A stretch of DNA of 64,000 nt from Endocalyx cinctus (lineage: Eukaryota > Ascomycota > Sordariomycetes > Amphisphaeriales > Apiosporaceae), in assembly GCA_001600455.1 (NCBI GenBank), contig BCKC01000011.1:1329835-1393834 (forward strand), in the 5' to 3' direction. Numbering within the stretch: the stretch's first letter is position 1; each line of letters begins with the position of its first letter. This document shows, one piece after another, positions 33,348 to 43,364 of this stretch. The notes beneath the pieces were generated by a model. It made no database searches. It was not told the origin of the DNA and saw only the letters and a program-made list of their open reading frames with translations. A program made the position numbers and the translations under genes.

Positions 33348-34381
33348 CTTGCTTGTGATGGAATATGCGTATCACCTTTCAGGAAGTTTCTAGTAGCGAA
33401 TTATAGCAAGTCAGGAAATTAATTGATAATTAGTAGGATTACTTGAGACCAGAGATATATGTAGGTGCTAATCATACTATGAAAAGCTCGGATAATTCGT
33501 TATAGTGACTTCATGATAATAAATGAAGTTATTTTGACCCTCGCCTTTTAGTATATGTACAATATGACAATCCGTTCAAAGAAAGAAAAAGAAAAAATAT
33601 GAAGAAAAAGAACTAGAAATACATTTTCTTGATCCGCAAGGGAATCAATCTTTACATCGATATTATGCCCATGCAGTAGAATTATTAAAAGTCCACTACT
33701 ACAAGGGTCACAAGGTCTTAGAAGTTTGAGACTTCGGGAATTTCCACTACAGTATAGCAGGATCCTCTTGATGTTCTACGTCATGACTTTTCGGATAGCG
33801 CCCTATTCCCCACCCACTCAGCCCTCTCAGCTTCTCTCTCATTGTAAGATGTATGAATTTTAAGGTGTCTTGGATACTTATACAATGTTGTAGCTTCGTA
33901 GCTTAAATTACGTAGAATAAAGCGAATAGACTGTCGCTAATGATATCCTTTTCTTGATAATTGGGATAAAAGACAACTTTGGGTACAGTAGCTGAGTATA
34001 CCCCCTAAAGTCTTAAATAGTTTGATATACACCACACCGTCCAAAGCAGACATTTATTTATCACAAAGGCGAAATAAATAGTGAAACTTCTTAATAATTT
34101 TATAAGCGTGCTATATTACATTCGTGGGCTAAGCATACCATTGGCCGCCTATCATCTAGCTGTCAGCTCCAACTCCCTTAAAAGTCCGACCCCCTGCACC
34201 CGATATGGATAGCAAATATTGTGTGTAATATTATACTTCTCAGATGAGGTATATAATGAAAATGCATGTTATGATACCTTCACATAGATATATAAAGGAG
34301 GAACTTTGATGTAACGGGAATAATCCCGTACTAGATAAGTATGGGACTCTGCAACACAGGTGACGGTGCTTCTCAGAACCT
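33348..34381. other. Intergenic region, AT-rich
   Basis: About 1 kb between two genes on the same strand. I see no conserved coding sequence and no clear repeat. It holds the promoter of the DUF2417 gene and the 3' flank of the next gene. Confidence 0.5.
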
Positions 34382-35731
34382 TCAAGTATCCCGTGTTATT
34401 CCATTAAACCCAATGCTACTCGATGATGAGTCATGACTGGCACTCGATCTAGAACCTCGTGACGTACCCGCCACCGCTCCGAGAGATTCACGCATCTTTC
34501 TCCTCTGCTCTGCCTTTTTTTGAACTATCACTTCCGGGTCAGGACCCGGGCCAGCCGGTTTAATCGCTTCACTGGGTAAAGTTCCCACAGGCAGATGAAG
34601 CTTGGCATTTGCGCGAGGGTCGTCCAGAGCTATGCCGGCTTTCCGGTACATATCCTTCTTATAATGTTTTAATGCCTGGTTTGAAGGCTCGGATATCTTT
34701 ACCCAGTCTTTGATCTGTGAAAGCCAACGTGATTTGCCGTCCTTTCCCTTGTACGGAAGGGATCCTGCCTCGGACCCAGTCCGGGTTCGACTACTGCCCC
34801 CCTGGGAAACGTCACGCCCGGTATTCGATTGACTGGGAGAGGTTGCTCTCCGACGGATCTCATCCATCTGGTAAATGCTCGAGCCGGATTTCGACCTATG
34901 CTCATGCGACGGCTCGTCGAGGGTTAATGATGGCTCTGGGGTATTCTCGTGTGGATTTGGCGAAGATGAGATACCCAGGCTCGCATTTGAAAGCGAATGC
35001 TTGAGCCGCGTATTTACTCTGGGGAGACCCGAACTTGACAGAGGTCGGTCCAAGCCTGAAAGTGGTGATGGGTAGGTCAGTTGAGCCGCATCGAACGATG
35101 CAGCTGCTTTGTGATGACTGAAGGAGTTCCTCTTGAATCTGGAAGGTATCGGTGACTTATAGAAGAACGGATGGTCTCCTGTATTGTAACTCTTGCGTAA
35201 TTTCTGACGTCTCACTTTCGGCTCAATCTTCCCAGCGAACTTTCGAAGAGATGTACCTTGAATCTGTGGCTCAGGTCGGTCGAGTACGATACCATTTCCT
35301 TGCTCCTCCTCTTTCTTCGTGTCGAGTCTAACCTGTAACGGCGAGTGCGAATGACTCGGCTGATAAGCGTAGGAGTTGGTGATAAAGTCACGGTCTGAAT
35401 CTGATAATTTGGTATAAGAAGTGTCCTCGGTTTGATAGAAGAATGGATTGCCAACGGCCGCCCTAGCTTGTCCAGTCGGTTGTAAACTTTCCGGGGAGAA
35501 GTTGCAGATCTCGCCAAGCTGATCCCAGTTGGACTGTTCGGGTTTTGGCTTCTCAACGAGGCAGGGCCGGCTGTTGTTTCCAATACTAATAGGATATGAG
35601 AAATTTCGAATTACCTTGGGAGTATTGTGAGATACCGAAGAAACACTGTGGGGGATAGTACTATGTTCATCGAGTGGTCCATCAAGCGTAGGCGGCTTCG
35701 GCTTTCTGAACAATTTAACAAATTCTAGCAT
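34382..35731 (-). CDS. Hypothetical disordered protein, function unknown
   Basis: Single exon, 449 aa. I do not recognise a family. Most of the protein is predicted to be disordered: Ser, Pro, Asn and charged residues dominate, with short motifs such as DHPFFYKSP and VGNPFFYQTED. The best candidate for a folded or conserved part is the C-terminal block near residues 335-425, KSRWLSQIKDWVKISEPSNQ, followed by ALKHYKKDMYRKAGIALDDP and HLPVGTLPSEAIKP. There is no signal peptide or membrane helix. The N-terminus (MLEFVKLFRKPKPP) is basic. A continuous 1.35-kb frame with sensible codon use, flanked by intergenic repeats, makes it a real gene. Confidence 0.75.
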   Translation of the reverse strand: MLEFVKLFRKPKPPTLDGPLDEHSTIPHSVSSVSHNTPKVIRNFSYPISIGNNSRPCLVEKPKPEQSNWDQLGEICNFSPESLQPTGQARAAVGNPFFYQTEDTSYTKLSDSDRDFITNSYAYQPSHSHSPLQVRLDTKKEEEQGNGIVLDRPEPQIQGTSLRKFAGKIEPKVRRQKLRKSYNTGDHPFFYKSPIPSRFKRNSFSHHKAAASFDAAQLTYPSPLSGLDRPLSSSGLPRVNTRLKHSLSNASLGISSSPNPHENTPEPSLTLDEPSHEHRSKSGSSIYQMDEIRRRATSPSQSNTGRDVSQGGSSRTRTGSEAGSLPYKGKDGKSRWLSQIKDWVKISEPSNQALKHYKKDMYRKAGIALDDPRANAKLHLPVGTLPSEAIKPAGPGPDPEVIVQKKAEQRRKMRESLGAVAGTSRGSRSSASHDSSSSSIGFNGITRDT

Positions 35732-37206
35732 TGTACTTAGACGTACAGTATATATCAGGGAGGTGATAGGTAAGAACTAAACTATCAAGTAATTTCTTAA
35801 CCTACCCCCAACTGCCTAGGTACCCTACTCAGCTACTGTACTGTACGGTAGTTAGCCGAGAAAGATGGAAGATAGTGTGGGCTGTATCAAAGCGCATGTC
35901 CACAAGGTACTATATGAAAAGAGGAAGTTGGGGAATGATCACTTCCGAGAGATACTGATAATCCGAAAGTAAGGGCTTTTATGGTTTGCCTAGATATCTG
36001 ACCACGTTTTGGTGGATAGTGACGTACATATGGATATGTGACGAGAGATACCTCGAGGTCATTTCCACCAGACCATCCCTCTGATGAACATTCATTTATT
36101 CCTCCAGTCACTGCCAATATATATGGAAGGCATACTATAAAAATTGGGGTAATACCGTCAAGATTTGAACTAAGGATAAACTCAAAATAATCAGTGTTAG
36201 AGGAAGGAAAGCATATGCAGTAGCAGACCCTTGATACATACCACCTCTTACTATCTACTATATATAGGTATTCATAATCCATATTCATATTTATATTCAT
36301 ATTTATATTCATATTTATATTCATATTTATATTCATATTTATATTCATATTTATATTCATATTTATATTCATATTTATATTCACACATATACATCCATAT
36401 GTTATAAGTTAGTACCTAAATACCTACCTAGGTACCTAGGTATATATACGCACTTACTCTAATACTGTACCGCAAGCATATTTACTACTTAAATACTCAG
36501 TACTTAAGAGATTACTAGTTAGCTTAGACCACCAATTACTTACTCAGTCCTAAGCATGTACTACTGTAAGTACAGTAGTTACCATATTCTATGTACGAAC
36601 GCTAAGGAAATACCTAAAGGTACATACATACATATGAAAGTATACCTAGGTACCTAGGCAGCTAGGTAGGTAGTGTAGTACATATACACGAAAAGGAAGA
36701 TTCCTATTTTTATACAATACGAAGTATTATTGATTAACGTTTTAACCGAGTACCGTACACTAATTTCTAAGTAGTTAGGCCTGCTAGGTACACTAAAAGT
36801 ACCTAGCCCTGCCTAAGTAATAATTAGTGGGGGTTTCCTCTTCTTAACTAACAAGACCCACAACCAACGTCTGAGCGGTTTCTGTCAAAGGTGGCGGAAC
36901 CCTGCTGAGGATCGTCGTATAATTTCGCCGCCCGCGATTACTTGCATCCATGCATTTCAGCCTCTCTCACATGCCCTGACGTCTTAAAACGTCTTAAAAA
37001 ACAATACTAATCTATCATACCTTAAATTCCGATCATTTTTTGTTTGCTGGCAATCAAGAGAAACTTATTCGTAAAACAGAAGGTTACTTTAACCTAATTC
37101 CTTCTTTCGAAGCGGTGTTTTATTCTTTCCCATCTTCTCTTATCGATTATCTTTCCCATCTTCGTATAACGAGTTACACAACCGGATAAAGAAAAAAAGG
37201 CCGACG
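35732..37206. promoter_or_regulatory. Divergent intergenic region with 12-bp tandem array and TAGGTACC repeats
   Basis: About 1.5 kb between divergent genes. It contains the tandem repeat at 36281-36382 and TAGGTACC-type clusters near 35815-35830, 36410-36440 and 36640-36676. The last 200 bp are pyrimidine-rich on the + strand, as expected for the leader of the 37207 gene. No gene is supported; an ORF across the array only reflects the repeat. Confidence 0.55.
36281..36382. repeat. Tandem array of a 12-bp AT-rich unit, about 8.5 copies
   Basis: The unit ATATTCATATTT repeats head to tail with almost no variation. Its reverse strand read in one frame encodes a spurious Met-Asn-Ile-Asn repeat, which explains the long ORF crossing it. 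Confidence 0.92.
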
Positions 37207-38358
37207 ATGATGCCTGGTCTCACCCTCAACACCGAAGCTGCCACAACGGCTTCTCAACCCATCACGCCCGCAACCGCCACCACCGCTTCCGCCGCGATAT
37301 CGAACCACCACGGTCAATCACAATCACAATCACAACCACAACCACAACCGCAACTCCAAACACAGACGCAGACAACACAAAACCCATCCATACCGCAATC
37401 GTCCCCCGCCCAACCATCCTACAGCCCCATCACCCCGCCCCTCAAGCCCGCCGACCTGATCCCGCCTCGACCGGTTTATACACACGCTAACCATGTCGAC
37501 GCCACCGCCGCCGCTTCCCTGCCGAAGCCGGAACCCATCAATTTCGATAGCAATCCGGACGTCTTAGCCTTGAAATCCGCCATCACGATCCTCCAGATGC
37601 AGCGGCGCAAGGCCGAGGCCGACATGGCGACGCTAGACCGCGCGCGGACGGCCGCGCTGGCCGAGCCCGACGCGTTCTTGCGCGACCTCACGACCGGGCG
37701 CATGCGCGTCGAGGGCGAGCGCTTATTCCTGAGCGGCGAGGCGGCCGGGGCGGAGGACGACGGCGACAGCGACGGCGACGGCGACGAAGTCGAAGATGAA
37801 GTTACACAACAAGCGCGCGAGACGATAAGCGACGCCGGCGGTGGCGACTTCGCGAGAACAGATACGGAATCGCAATCGCAAACGAATGATAAGATGGAAG
37901 GTGTCAGCGCGTCGTCGAATCCGGGGGTCAAAGAGCCCGATGCTGCCGGCAAAAGCGGCGCAGACGCACGCACGTCGTCGAGACCGGACAAGATTCCGGG
38001 TAGCTCGAAGCAAAACGCCGTAGGGACGGACGCCGGCGACGCCGGATCTCGGCCCAATAATAGTAATAATAACAAGGCTTGGCAAAACGTGCCGAAATCG
38101 CAGAACGTCGTGCGGTGCCCTCCTATCAACTGGTCCCAGTACGCCGTCGTGGGCGAGTCGCTGGATAAGCTGCATAACGAACAGCTCACGAGACCGGCGC
38201 AAGGCACGCCCGCGTTCATGACTCCCGACGGCCGCTTCGAATTCAACGGTGGCGAGAGCGGCCGTGGGAAACAGGAGAAGTTCGTCGGCGTTGCCGCCCC
38301 GTACGCACCTGGTAGGGATAAGTTACTGGATAAGAAGCCCAAAGGAATTAAACGCTGA
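37207..38358 (+). CDS. Conserved-looking hypothetical protein, low-complexity N-terminus
   Basis: Single exon, 383 aa. No family is recognised with confidence. The first 100 residues are Thr/Ala/Gln/Pro-rich with an SQ/PQ repeat (about residues 35-60). Residues about 115-155 form a charged helix (DVLALKSAITILQMQRRKAE) likely to be a short coiled coil. An acidic run EDDGDSDGDGDEVEDE follows near 180-196. The C-terminus has a motif that looks conserved, VVRCPPINWSQYAVVGESLD, then PAFMTPDGRFEFNGG. No signal peptide or membrane segment is seen. The acidic region and the helix suggest a nuclear regulatory or chromatin-complex subunit, but this is speculation. Its local GC content is clearly higher than that of the flanking intergenic DNA. 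Confidence 0.8.
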   Translation: MMPGLTLNTEAATTASQPITPATATTASAAISNHHGQSQSQSQPQPQPQLQTQTQTTQNPSIPQSSPAQPSYSPITPPLKPADLIPPRPVYTHANHVDATAAASLPKPEPINFDSNPDVLALKSAITILQMQRRKAEADMATLDRARTAALAEPDAFLRDLTTGRMRVEGERLFLSGEAAGAEDDGDSDGDGDEVEDEVTQQARETISDAGGGDFARTDTESQSQTNDKMEGVSASSNPGVKEPDAAGKSGADARTSSRPDKIPGSSKQNAVGTDAGDAGSRPNNSNNNKAWQNVPKSQNVVRCPPINWSQYAVVGESLDKLHNEQLTRPAQGTPAFMTPDGRFEFNGGESGRGKQEKFVGVAAPYAPGRDKLLDKKPKGIKR

Positions 38359-39427
38359 TATGATTCGACATGATTTCTCTCGCACCTCTATTTACTCTCG
38401 CCTATAATGGGTGGTCCTAGGAGTACACGATAGTATAATTCGTACCCAAAGATCGGACAACCAGGGAAACAAGGTGGTGTGACACGATTTAATATGATAT
38501 GATTTAGCTTTGCTTTATGAAATGGCAATGAAGATTTAGTTACCATCATAGATGGCACACCGGGGCTAGAAGTATTGCATCAGTCTGGCGTTATGCGGAT
38601 TTTCTTTCGCTGGCACGTAAGGTAGAATATAGGACATGGATATCTCGAAATACAGCTATGTTTTTATCTCCTTATCGACTAAACACCTTCAAGGAACGAA
38701 TGGCCCGCAACCGATCGCGTTTTCATACTGGAAATTAAACTTTCTCGGCAGGTGGTCATCACATGCTGCAGCCAGTCATACCAGCTACAGATAGATCTTC
38801 TTCTCTTTCTGCTGAATGCCCGTATCGTCAAAAATCAAATCCAAGTACTCTGCGTACGTAACACCGATCTACGTTATTTTCACTTAACAAATGCACTTCT
38901 AAGTAATGTCTATGACGAATAAGTGAAATTACACATGCTATACTGGCGGTCCCTGGCATAATAGAATACAAGAGGCATCATTGTAGATAATGCTCATTCC
39001 CCACCGTCCTTCGCCTTTCTTTTTCTTCCATCTCTTGAAGCTTATAATGGCGTTGCTTAAAGCACATCATCTGCCAGCAACAGAGAGACGGCGATGAAAT
39101 ATATAACGTAGATGCATATAGCTACACTCGAGGACTAACGCGATACCTCTCGTATAACATAGTCTAGAATATGAATCACAGAGCATGCCGACTATTGATC
39201 CTGTCACGAAGCAGAACCTATGCCCTAATACTAATAGCTGGAATACGACACGCTGAAGAGTATCGGGAACGTGAATACAGATTCTTGATACCCTAGTATA
39301 ATCTAACAATTGCTGGTATTATCCTCTTAACGCCATTGGGTCTTTAAGGACTGTTCAGACCAGAAGTTTGCTGCCAACCGTAAACGCCATACGCATGATA
39401 TCATCGCACGTGAACCACTCCCACCAT
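38359..39427. other. Intergenic region between convergent genes
   Basis: 1.07 kb between the ends of the 37207 gene and the E2 gene. No repeat cluster or conserved coding sequence is seen. Confidence 0.5.
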
Positions 39428-41338
39428 TCAGAAATCTTCCATGCTTCGCTGAACAGACCTGCGGAGTCTGCGGTTGTAATCCTTCCTCTCGCTAGGACTG
39501 CCCCAATAGAGTCTGTGTGCCTCGGGATGGACTAATGTTCTCGGGTCATACGGAGGATTCTCTTCTTCCAGCGTCTCGAAAATAGCATTGATGTGCTGTC
39601 TAATATCGTCCAGGCGCCTAAGGTTAGGAAAGTAGCATGGTATGCCGCCGGCTGTTACTCGGTGATGATATATGGGAGTATCGAATTTGACCCTGGGTTG
39701 CTCCTCCGGAAATTTAGGGCTAATGTTAATTCTGATTCGAAACATACCTCCGTCGAAATTCGTCATAGGTCGGCCGAAGTAGGTCAGAATCCACACAAAC
39801 GGATTGCCATTTTCCAGTTCAAGGTTGTGAGGTACATCCTCCCGAGCGAAGGATTCCTTGATCTGATCGAACTGTCTGGCTAGGTTGACACCAACGGTAC
39901 TGTCTTTGTTTTTGGGCAGCATGCCTTCTCTGGCCCATTTGGCTGGCTCCGCATCCAGGGCATCTTTGACACCGATCAAGCGTTTCTCAAGCGATGTGTA
40001 GTTGAAAACGCCATCCATAGTGTTTGATGTGCCCTCAAAAGGCATCCTCACGAAGCCCTGGTCATCCTTCACATCATCCTTCGCTTTCGCGATCGTCTCC
40101 AAGTACGAATCGTAGTACCAAAGAAAGCGCCGCTTGCACAAATCTCTAAAAGGCTCCCACGGCACGCTCAATGCATCCGAATCGATATCGTCGTCGTCGT
40201 CTGTTACATCTTCTATTTGATCAACGTCCATGTATTCTTTTGCCGCTCCTTTTTCATGTGGCGGGGTCGACCCAGGCCTAAGTTTGGGCGATAGTCCTAA
40301 GTAGTCTTCCATCTTCTGGATAACTGCGATACGAAGAGTTTCGTGGCGGATCTGTGATGCACGACATTCGTAAATATATGGTATATGACAGAATACATAG
40401 CAGTACATACCTTGGCAACATAGTGCTTCTGGTTCTTCTTGTCTTCTGCCTCGTTTGCATCTTCAAACCCGGGCTCATTCTCGTATGGGTTTGTCGACAT
40501 GAGACTTTGTATAGACAGCAATATGGACTCTAAACCTTGAGCCGCCGACCACTCTTCTCCACGTTCGCCGCGCCATGTTCTGGAGCTGGGTTAGAATGAA
40601 ATAGTAAGCGAAAGGGAAAGGGGGACGGGGGCTTATTACCCAAGGATAGATCTGATAAGTTAGTTAGTTGGATATACATCCAGTGCAGGGTGTTGGGAAA
40701 TTCTTACAGGCAAACCTTCCCGCTGGCATAGATATTAGGGTTGAAGCGACAACGACCACTGTTCGTTGTTGTTGCTGTGACCGAAGGCGATTTTCGAGGG
40801 TACTCTTGGGTCGAGCAGTTAGTATCCTCGAGACTCTCGACTATAACACACCGCCTAGGAACTCAGGACAAACCTTTGTTAAATTTGACCGAAAACTGAA
40901 CATCCGGTTAAATGATTATTAGTATCAGCTGGTCAATAGTTTTCATATTTATTAAGAGACAAACCTCGAAAAAGCCGAATTCGTATGGAGTCTCATGGGG
41001 CCCGATAATCAGAGCCTTCACATTTCGAACATCAAGATCTCGAAAGGCAACGGCAAGGGCTGACATGGACAAGCACGTTTGTCAGTATAATGCATATCAT
41101 GGTAAATGAGAGGATCTAATTTCGGAACTGCATACATAGATCTGTGCCTTTTTGGAGTTCTCCAATTTCCTATGAAGGTAAAGAAGAATGACAAGGGAGA
41201 ATCAGCAAAGTCATCTACAAGTGGATAGGATAACAGATGAGCAAGACGGAAAGAGATGAACAATGAAGACGGAGCGAATATCAGCCCGGGAGGTCAATTA
41301 CTTACCTTGCTAATGCGGATAATGGATTGTTCCGCCAT
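39428..41338 (-). CDS. Ubiquitin-conjugating enzyme E2, UBE2Z-like, with two UBC folds
   Basis: Eight exons: 41338-41306, 41169-41136, 41059-40965, 40895-40874, 40804-40708, 40651-40640, 40579-40411 and 40351-39428, giving 461 aa. The first UBC domain (about residues 7-150) has the UBE2Z signature: [32 protein letters not shown] with the catalytic Cys at 93, then [20 protein letters not shown] and [14 protein letters not shown]2 enzymes pass ubiquitin from E1 to E3 or substrate. After an acidic linker ([10 protein letters not shown]), residues about 331-440 look like a second UBC fold. They show [38 protein letters not shown], a Cys at 393 in AGGIPCYFP, and an E2-like end with [20 protein letters not shown]. 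Exon 6 is only 12 nt and is required to join KVCL to GTWRGE. The exon 7 acceptor was picked over one 7 nt upstream because it removes two extra residues from the conserved motif. Confidence 0.9.
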
Positions 41339-41394
41339 GACTGGGTGGACCACCTATTCTATATTGAATTTGAATAGTAGAAGCAGGGGAAGCA

Positions 41395-41473
41395 GGGGGG
41401 GGGGGCCTCAGAGAGGCAAAGTCTTGATTGAATAGTCACGTAGTAAAATGTAAACGATTGGGGGGGGGGGGGG
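41395..41473. repeat. Two G tracts (11 and 14 G) in the E2 promoter
   Basis: Runs of G occupy 41395-41405 and 41460-41473 on the + strand, i.e. C tracts on the coding strand of the E2 gene, 57-135 bp upstream of its start codon. They could form intermolecular or intramolecular G-quadruplexes. Exact lengths may be sequencing-sensitive. Confidence 0.85.
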
Positions 41474-41947
41474 TTAGAAAGTGACAAAGACGAGATTCGA
41501 TTAAATGACCACGTAGCGCCTGAGATGTCTATCGCATAGGCAGTCGGCAATATTCCGTATTTAACGTTGCCGAGCGCTGGCTTTCACAAACCGTCGTGAT
41601 TGTTTTCGCTCTTTTGGTAAGTTGTAGTTGTTGATTTTTTTTAGTGATGGAAGCCCAGGCAGAGGATGAGAGACTGCATACTTCAAGGTGGGGAATGGAG
41701 GGGAGTGGGGGAGGGGGGATTTCTTTGAGAGATGTCGGGAATCTTTTTTTTCTTTGGCCTATAGCAAGTGTATGAGAAATGGATGTGTGATTTGTTACGA
41801 AGAGAGAAAAATATATATAAGATGGTCAAATGTTTTTTGTTTTCTCTCTTTTAATGTTAATGACTGTCTTGAGATATACGTGAGTGGTGGTGATGATGAT
41901 GATGATGATGATGGTGTTTGTAGACTACTAAAGTTTCCTCATCAAGT

Positions 41948-41988
41948 ACTTTTTTTTTTTTTTTGTTTCAAAAAAAAAAAAAAAAAGT
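41948..41988. repeat. Perfect inverted repeat of a T run and an A run (hairpin)
   Basis: AC followed by 15 T, a five-base spacer GTTTC, then 17 A and GT. The 17-nt arms are fully complementary. It could form a long T-A hairpin or could be the scar of an inserted poly(A) tail. Confidence 0.85.
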
Positions 41989-42065
41989 TAGCGGGTGTAA
42001 AGTTGGATAGAGACGATGCGGGGTTCATGTTGCAGTGTGGTGCTACACTAAATAAAGAGTACACT

Positions 42066-42360
42066 AGGCTAGGTACCTACCTAGGTCCTACTTGAATGGA
42101 TAAGTACCCATCGGATCTACTATTGTGCAAGCCCGGTGTCGGTAGGAAGGAACTGTAAGCGTGCTATTTCTAGTGGACAGCAGGGCCTACAGATAGGCAC
42201 TTTACGCAGTAATTCTCATTACCTACGCTACCTAGGTACCTGCTAAGTACCTGGAAAGGGTCCTCAAAAGTATGGGTACTGGGGGATTGAATCAATTAGG
42301 TACCTAGCCTTAGGTACCTAGGTAATACAGTAGTAGGGGTAATAGGTACTTAAGTACCTA
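42066..42360. repeat. Largest field of TAGGTACC-type repeats
   Basis: The segment holds repeated GTACCTA, CCTAGGTACC and TTAGGTACCTAGG motifs interspersed with unique sequence. It lies in the divergent spacer between the E2 gene and ERG26 and shows no coding potential. Confidence 0.8.
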
Positions 42361-43316
42361 TCCATCATCCATTAATAGTGTAGTGGCTATAGTGGCTACA
42401 CTACTGAGTAGCCTTATTACCCCTGTTATTACATACTGATATTACTAGCCTTATGACTTATGACTAGCTACTCTGTATTACCTACGTGTAGGTACTATAA
42501 CTTGTAAATTCTTTTTATAGTGTGCATTTGTATATCATATTTAATTTTAATAATTGTATATATATGTATATTACTGTGAATATATCGTAAGAAACCGCTA
42601 GTAAGATCCATAGGTTCCTGTTTTCCGTCTTCCTCAGAAATGTCATCCACGTCTTAAAGACTTCTTCTCATACACAACTGCATGCATACCTATAGATATA
42701 GGTAGGCAGAGGCAATAAGCTGACCTCAGCTACCATCCAGCCTGCCAACCCTACATACATCTATGAACTCTTGACATGAATGTAATTCTTCAATTATCTA
42801 GCTACCTTATATATCGAGCTCAAACCTAAGCAAGCCATAATTTGTTTTATCTTTATATGGATATAGGCCTCATTCTTTTTCTTGGTAATGTGAGGAAGTA
42901 AAAAAAAAAAAAGAAAAAAAAAAAAGGTAGATGTACATTGTAATTCGGTATGCTGTAAACCCCTTTTATTCCAAATCACTAGTATAACTTAATCTGCCAG
43001 TCAGCTCAAGACTGATTTATTTATATTTTATATTGTAGACCAGTAGACCAGGGTCTCCATCCAACAAAATAGTATGATAATTTATTTAATTCAGACATCT
43101 TCAACCTACTAATTATAATTCGCCCTTCTAACACACTTACCGCAATTAATTGAATACGAGCCCTTTGTTAATACAATTACCAGTCGTTTCTCTATAATAC
43201 GTTTATTTAGATTGAAGATATTCAGTAGACCATCATCGAATCCTATTTCTACATATAATCCCCACGCTACCAAGCAGGCCCGATCCGTTGTAGAGCCGAA
43301 GTCAGAAACCATAATA

Positions 43317-43356
43317 GAAAGACGAAAGACGAAAGACGAAAGACGAAAGACGAAAG
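43317..43356 (+). repeat. GAAAGAC heptamer tandem array, about 5.7 copies
   Basis: Seven-base unit GAAAGAC repeated directly upstream of the ERG26 start codon, in its likely 5' leader. The period is not a multiple of three, so copy-number change would shift any frame running through it; this argues against the longer N-terminal ORF. Confidence 0.9.
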
Positions 43357-43364
43357 GAGGGAAA

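Larger units (their letters stand above)
41339..43364. promoter_or_regulatory. Divergent intergenic region with G tracts, poly(T)/poly(A) hairpin and repeats
   Basis: About 2 kb between the E2 gene and ERG26. Just upstream of the E2 start are two G runs (41395-41405 and 41460-41473). Farther on are a GAT triplet run (about 41891-41912), a T15/A17 inverted repeat (41948-41988) and a large TAGGTACC-type repeat field (42066-42360). A-rich runs lie at 42900-42926. The last 50 bases before ERG26 carry a GAAAGAC array. No gene is supported. Confidence 0.55.

Noticed and set aside
35887..36384. 165-aa ORF beginning with a Met-Asn-Ile-Asn repeat
   Set aside because: The repeat is the translation of a 12-bp AT tandem array; the rest has no family likeness.
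37476..38342. 288-aa minus-strand ORF opposite the 37207 gene
   Set aside because: GC-rich shadow of the plus-strand gene, with low-complexity Ser/Pro/Ala content and no motif.
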